From Candidatus Woesearchaeota archaeon (GTDB lineage: Archaea; Nanobdellota; Nanobdellia; Woesearchaeales; WJKV01), in contig JAHWHE010000035.1 of NCBI GenBank assembly GCA_019323495.1, forward strand, positions 1 through 9,091: a stretch of 9,091 nucleotides of DNA. Direction: 5' to 3'. Made by a program: the position numbers and the translations under genes. Below the pieces are notes generated by a model. It was not told where the DNA came from. It did not search any database and saw only the letters and a program-made list of their open reading frames with translations. Position 1 is the first letter of the stretch, and each line of letters begins with the position of its first letter. This document shows, piece after piece, positions 5,780-9,091 of the stretch.

Positions 5780-6601
5780 ATGCTACTTTATGTGCCTCCA
5801 AAAATAAAGAAAATTACTAATATCGAACAATTAGTCAGGCTAGTTCCTAGCATAAAAGACGAACTGGCTGCACGCAATCATCAGATGGCAAGAGCAGTCT
5901 GCAGCATGCTAGGGCATGAAATCAATAACCCTTTGACTGTTGTAGCAGGTTTCGTGGAAATTCTCCAATCAGAAAAAGAAATGTCGCCAAAATTTGAAAA
6001 ATATTTGCCACATATTGCAGACGGTACGCGAAAGGCAAGTGATGCTGTTAAAAGAATCATGCAGATCAAGCGAATTGTTTTAAATCAGGACGGGATGCTC
6101 AACCTGGAATGGAGCACAAAAAGATACAGCAAGCCAAGAACAGCAACTATTGTAGAAGATGATGAATCCCTGCGCAATACAATGGAAGACATCCTTATAT
6201 CAGAAGGGTTCGATGCAAGAGCTTTCAGGGATCCTGAAAAAGCAAGAGAGCATTTTCTATTAGCGCCTTATAGCATACTTGTTACTGACATAAATCTCAA
6301 AGCAAGAAAAACAGGCTTTGATCTGCTAAAAGATTTATACGAGATCTGCAAGGATTTTAATTATTTGATGCCTGCTGCTATTGTCGCAAGCGCATCGCTC
6401 GGAAAACTAAAAGATAGATATTCTGAAAGCACGGAAAAAAGCAACTATGATTTATTGCACGAACTTGCGTCTGCGCATAGTTTCTTTTGCATAGGCATGC
6501 AAAAACCAATCCATTTAGATGAGCTAAGGAGACTGATAAAACTGGCTGAGCACTATCAAAATGATTTGAGAACAAGCGATACTGTCACAAATTGTCCTTG
6601 A
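5780..6601 (+). CDS. Histidine-kinase DHp domain fused to a receiver domain, no ATPase domain
   Basis: From the ATG at 5780 the product has 273 residues. Residues about 34-102 form a HisKA/DHp helical pair with the H-box MLGHEINNPLTVVAGFVEIL, phospho-acceptor His46. About 25 residues later a receiver domain begins (TATIVEDDESLRNTMEDIL). Its acidic pair is Asp127/Asp128, the phospho-acceptor Asp170 is in ILVTDINL, the switch serine is near Ser204 and the conserved lysine is Lys242 (MQKPI). The HATPase_c domain that normally follows DHp, with N, G1, F and G2 boxes, is absent. The protein therefore cannot bind ATP to phosphorylate itself in the usual way. It may pass phosphate between another kinase and its own receiver, like a Spo0B/ChpT-type phosphotransferase, or act as a dimeric scaffold. 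No sensor or output domain is visible. The frame extends upstream to TTG at 5756, next to the TATA box. Its end overlaps rimK by 17 bp. Confidence 0.8.
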   Translation: MLLYVPPKIKKITNIEQLVRLVPSIKDELAARNHQMARAVCSMLGHEINNPLTVVAGFVEILQSEKEMSPKFEKYLPHIADGTRKASDAVKRIMQIKRIVLNQDGMLNLEWSTKRYSKPRTATIVEDDESLRNTMEDILISEGFDARAFRDPEKAREHFLLAPYSILVTDINLKARKTGFDLLKDLYEICKDFNYLMPAAIVASASLGKLKDRYSESTEKSNYDLLHELASAHSFFCIGMQKPIHLDELRRLIKLAEHYQNDLRTSDTVTNCP

Positions 6602-7682
6602 TCAAGATCTTTCCTTTTGTTGCCTTAATAACGTATTCTTTTTCTGACTTGAAACCTGCGAGATCTGTTGTTATCTTCGGCAAAAGAATCCTGTCGCCCC
6701 TGAATTCCAAGTTAGAGATAATTTCCTGCTGGGCAAGCTTGGATTCGTCGAGCTCTTTAATCATCTGGCCGTAGGTTCCGTTCTGTGATCTGTCCTTGAA
6801 TATCCTTGCCTTCTCGTACAATGCGCGCGCGACTTTTTCTGCGACATTCTGCTTGGTGACTTTTGTTATTCCTTGAAGACCTGGAGAAAGATTGACTTCG
6901 ATTACGAGCGGACCTTTGGTCGAACATACTACAAGATCGACAGCACATAAGTCAGAACCTATCGCTTTTGCAGCGTCGATCGCGATCTTCTGCTCGTGCG
7001 CATCAAGCACGTAGGGCTCGCCTGTTCCTCCTGCGTGATAGTTCGCCCTGCTCTCGCTCTTCTCTGCCTTTCTTTTGTATGATGAAACAACTTTCCCTCC
7101 TGCAACTATTGCCCTTATGTCTGTACCTCCTGTCTCTATGTATTCTTGGATAATGAAAGGTTGGTTCATGACAGTCAGCGCATCGCACATGCTGCTCGCG
7201 CTTGCATAACTTTCTGCATACAACACTCCTTTTCCATGAGTGCCGTGCGGAACCTTTATCATGATAGGGTAGCTTATCTTTTTCAGAATCTTTTTTGCTG
7301 CCGAACTTGTTGCAGCAATGTATGCTTCTGGCATCGGAATCTTTTTGTGCTGGAAATGCAACTGTGTCAAGAATTTGTCGTGACCAATGGTGAAGCTGTG
7401 AGGTTTTAACGGCATGTATGTCGTGTCTTTTAGAGCGCTTGTCAAGGAAGTCAGGACAGATGCGTAACGGAAACTTCCTCTGGCGTAAATGCAATCGTAT
7501 TTCTTCAACTGCTCTCCTTTATACAAAACTTCGAATTTCTCGTTGGCCAGTGTCACGTCAACATCCTTCAGGCTTATGTGGTCTACTTCATTGAAGAATT
7601 TCTTCAGCTCATTGGCGATATTCCTGCTCGACTCGCTGTTCAAGCTTATCACTGCAGCCCTCATTATGTCTTTTTTTATCAT
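6585..7682 (-). CDS. rimK: RimK-family ATP-grasp amino-acid ligase
   Basis: RimK-type enzymes use ATP to add glutamate (or related amino acids) to a carboxylate of a protein or cofactor. The 365-residue product has an N-terminal domain (AAVISLNSESSR) followed by an ATP-grasp fold. Visible motifs are HDKFLT (Lys103), the glycine-rich loop KVPHGTHGKGV (143-153), QEYIE (179-183), DIRAIVAGGKVV (188-199), Asp249 and the metal site IEVNLSPGLQGI (Glu262, Asn264). E. coli RimK has 300 residues; here about 65 extra follow, ending in a strand-rich piece (FRGDRILLPK, then KATKGKILIKDNL) that looks like an AbrB-type hairpin. The start overlaps the rimB stop as ATGA, which implies translational coupling. 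A second ATG at 7664 (MRAAVISL) matches the usual family start. RimK modifies ribosomal protein S6 in bacteria; archaea lack that protein, so the substrate here is unknown. Confidence 0.9.
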   Translation of the reverse strand: MIKKDIMRAAVISLNSESSRNIANELKKFFNEVDHISLKDVDVTLANEKFEVLYKGEQLKKYDCIYARGSFRYASVLTSLTSALKDTTYMPLKPHSFTIGHDKFLTQLHFQHKKIPMPEAYIAATSSAAKKILKKISYPIMIKVPHGTHGKGVLYAESYASASSMCDALTVMNQPFIIQEYIETGGTDIRAIVAGGKVVSSYKRKAEKSESRANYHAGGTGEPYVLDAHEQKIAIDAAKAIGSDLCAVDLVVCSTKGPLVIEVNLSPGLQGITKVTKQNVAEKVARALYEKARIFKDRSQNGTYGQMIKELDESKLAQQEIISNLEFRGDRILLPKITTDLAGFKSEKEYVIKATKGKILIKDNL

Positions 7683-8020
7683 TTTTTAGGATCTATCAAA
7701 AAATCTCCTTTTTTCAAAATGTTTCTTCCTATCAGTATCTTGTAATTCATGTGCTCTCTTGAAGCGAGAGTGAACATGCCTGTGAATGTTTTGTTCTTTA
7801 TCCTGATTCTTGCCTTGATAACCGGCCTCACACCGTTTCCAGAAGCGCTTCTTACCCTGCTTGTCTTGACGATCGGGCCTAATTTAAGTTCACTTGCTAT
7901 ACTCACATCTATGCTGCTTTTTGTCGCTCCAGTATCGATTCTGGCAACAGCATTCTTGCTTTTTCCGTTGCCGTAAACAATCACTTTCTCTGACAAACCA
8001 AGTACAATCTTATCAGTCAT
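7679..8020 (-). CDS. rimB: RimB-like retropepsin-fold peptidase (PF05618, 'ATP-dependent zinc protease')
   Basis: From the ATG at 8020 the protein has 113 residues. It matches the PF05618 family: the aspartic-protease-like motif VARIDTGATKSSID (catalytic Asp29), the middle motif SASGNGVRPVIKARI, and the closing NYKILIGRNILKKGDFLIDP. The family is usually labelled 'ATP-dependent zinc protease', but the DTGA motif points to a retropepsin-like aspartic peptidase. In Pseudomonas the homologue RimB acts with RimK on ribosomal protein S6 glutamylation. Here the gene sits directly before rimK with a 4-bp ATGA overlap, so the two are probably made together and oppose each other on one substrate. A GTG at 8047 would add 9 residues, but it lies too close to the TATA box to be transcribed. 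The ATG at 8020 has a strong Shine-Dalgarno site. Confidence 0.85.
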   Translation of the reverse strand: MTDKIVLGLSEKVIVYGNGKSKNAVARIDTGATKSSIDVSIASELKLGPIVKTSRVRSASGNGVRPVIKARIRIKNKTFTGMFTLASREHMNYKILIGRNILKKGDFLIDPKK

Positions 8021-8023
8021 TTT

Positions 8024-8028
8024 CCCCC
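8024..8028 (-). promoter_or_regulatory. Shine-Dalgarno site of rimB
   Basis: On the minus strand GGGGG (context TAGGGGGAAAATG) lies 3 nt before the ATG at 8020. It decides this start against the upstream GTG at 8047, which has no such site. Confidence 0.6.
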
Positions 8029-8050
8029 TAATAATATCAGAGTTCACCTA

Positions 8051-8058
8051 TATTTAAA
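8051..8058 (-). promoter_or_regulatory. TATA box of rimB-rimK, overlapping the lysS stop codon
   Basis: TTTAAATA on the minus strand has its centre 34.5 nt before the rimB ATG at 8020. It contains the lysS stop codon (TAA at 8054-8056). It would start a transcript with a leader of about 8 nt. Confidence 0.65.
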
Positions 8059-9091
8059 CCTTTTCAAACAATTCTGCGACCTTTTCCTGGCCTATTGTGA
8101 GGACGAAATTAGCCAACTGCGGGCCTCTTTCTTTCTTGATTAAGACAAGATATGCTGCCTTGAATAATTCTGCCGGCTCTATCTCTACATAGCGCGCGAT
8201 ATTGTAGAATTCATCGTGCAGTTCCTGGATTTCCTTGTATTCTTTTGCTTTTAATGAAACACTGATCTGCTTCAATGCTTTCTTCTGTTTAGCATCCAAT
8301 ACTATTCCGACCGGCACTTCTTCCTGCAATTGGAACTTGTACTGTTCTGGTGCGTACTTATCTACCCATTTCTTTGCGAATCTTAAACGTTCCTTTACGT
8401 ATTCCAGCTCTTCTTCTGTTGCTTTTTTCGGAATGTGCCCTGATTTTTTCAACAAATCTATTGCATTCTCTTCTGCCAAACCTATCTGAATCACGATCGC
8501 ACAATGAGTGAATGCAACTTGTATCGGCATCTTTTCTGAAATCTTGCCTACGCGCGACAGTTCATAGATTCTCTTCTGCATTGCAATGTCTTTCTCGTTC
8601 ATTCCTTCTGTGTCAACACCATAGTAGATTTGCTCTGTCTTGTCGTATCTGTCATAAAGCAGGATCAAGTCATTTGCTCCGAACGGATCAAAGTCCACCA
8701 CTGCGTGCGGCCTGCTCTTGACAAGCAAGAATCTCAGCATCTGCGCTGGAGCGTATTCTGTGATGTCTGCGAAAGCTACTCCTCTTCCTTTGCTTGTTGA
8801 CATCTTTTTTCCTCCTATCTGGAAGAATTCATAGCCTTTCCCTGTCCTATAGCCGCTGCTAGGATATGGAGGAGGGTACTTGAAAATATCAACACTGATC
8901 CTGCACGCACAGGTCCTGCTCCCTCCTTTTGTGAAGTGATCTTTTCCTGCCAATTCTATAATAACGCCTTTCGAAGGCCATTTCGCAGCCCATTCAACTT
9001 TCCACGGAAATTTTCCGCCGCCATTGAACGGACTTCTTTTTCCCTTGTGTCCGCAGCCTCGCGCCCAGTCTACAAAATCAGGCAGGCATTC
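8054..9091 (-). CDS. lysS: Class I lysyl-tRNA synthetase (partial, N-terminus off the window)
   Basis: The frame is open from the right edge to a TAA at 8054-8056 and gives 345 C-terminal residues of a protein that is usually about 500-560 long. LysRS1 charges tRNA-Lys in the cytoplasm and is the form found in most archaea. The visible part begins with a cysteine-containing segment (CGHKGKRSPFNGGGKF), then PWKVEWAAKW and the active-site stretch ELAGKDHFTKGGSR. The class I signature is KMSTSKG (residues 96-102), the family's version of KMSKS. The remainder (for example FLLVKSRPHAVVDFDP) forms the helical anticodon-binding part and ends AELFEKV. The HIGH motif lies outside the window. I checked the sequence from 8953 to the edge codon by codon: it is continuous, with no frameshift. 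rimB follows 33 nt downstream on the same strand but has its own promoter. Confidence 0.93.
   Translation of the reverse strand, partial: ECLPDFVDWARGCGHKGKRSPFNGGGKFPWKVEWAAKWPSKGVIIELAGKDHFTKGGSRTCACRISVDIFKYPPPYPSSGYRTGKGYEFFQIGGKKMSTSKGRGVAFADITEYAPAQMLRFLLVKSRPHAVVDFDPFGANDLILLYDRYDKTEQIYYGVDTEGMNEKDIAMQKRIYELSRVGKISEKMPIQVAFTHCAIVIQIGLAEENAIDLLKKSGHIPKKATEEELEYVKERLRFAKKWVDKYAPEQYKFQLQEEVPVGIVLDAKQKKALKQISVSLKAKEYKEIQELHDEFYNIARYVEIEPAELFKAAYLVLIKKERGPQLANFVLTIGQEKVAELFEKV

Noticed and set aside
7003..7494. Minus-strand open frame of 163 codons inside rimK
   Set aside because: It is an out-of-frame shadow of the ATP-grasp gene with a very basic, unnatural composition. The rimK frame holds all the conserved motifs.
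8951..9091. Apparent start of lysS at a TTG at 8953, with a possible truncation or frameshift upstream
   Set aside because: Reading the minus strand codon by codon from 9091, the frame stays open for 46 more codons and carries family-like sequence (GGGKFPWKVEW, then GVIIELAGKDH). The TTG is internal and the gene is only cut by the window edge.
1..9091. CRISPR array, insertion sequence, attachment site or replication origin
   Set aside because: No regularly spaced repeats, no transposase or integrase, no paired terminal repeats around a gene, and no origin-box clusters were seen.

Overview
The window reads as chromosomal DNA of an archaeon with a small, compact genome. The evidence is a Kae1-type KEOPS protein with archaeal/eukaryotic features, a class I lysyl-tRNA synthetase, a Rad50-like SMC ATPase with a zinc hook, and archaeal TATA boxes about 27 nt upstream of start codons, several of them apparently leaderless. 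G+C is about 40% by eye. The gene style (Yip1-family membrane protein, RimB/RimK pair, LysRS1 with a GGGKFPWKVEW segment) resembles DPANN archaea of the Woesearchaeota/Pacearchaeota type. That placement is inference from memory of family sequences, not a search result.

Layout from left to right: the last 48 residues of a Lon protease (+); a small predicted lipoprotein (+) converging on a Yip1-family membrane protein (-); a 148-bp spacer with an inverted repeat; kae1 (-), divergent from a 75-residue treble-clef zinc-finger protein (+); an unrecognised 255-residue protein (+) converging on rad50 (-). Rad50 is divergent from a protein made of a histidine-kinase DHp domain fused directly to a receiver domain (+). 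That gene converges on rimK, which follows rimB and lysS on the minus strand; lysS is cut by the right edge. No stretch longer than 300 bases lacks a gene. I see no tRNA, rRNA, CRISPR array, insertion sequence or attachment site.

The window has a consistent regulatory grammar. Eight TATA boxes can be placed, four of them the identical 8-mer TTTAAATA. In five genes the box centre lies 26.5-28.5 nt from the ATG and there is no Shine-Dalgarno site, as expected for leaderless mRNAs. In three genes it lies 34.5-40.5 nt away and a Shine-Dalgarno site fills the short leader. This corrects the starts of kae1, the DHp-receiver gene and rimB, whose longest open frames run back into or near their own promoters. 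All three convergent gene pairs overlap at their 3' ends (9, 4 and 17 bp).

The window is mostly housekeeping: proteolysis, tRNA t6A modification, tRNA charging and DNA repair. The parts most worth a second look are the kinase-less DHp-receiver protein, the RimB/RimK ligase-peptidase pair with a C-terminal extension on RimK, the orphan 255-residue protein and the small zinc-finger protein. I did not find a clearly new multi-gene system.
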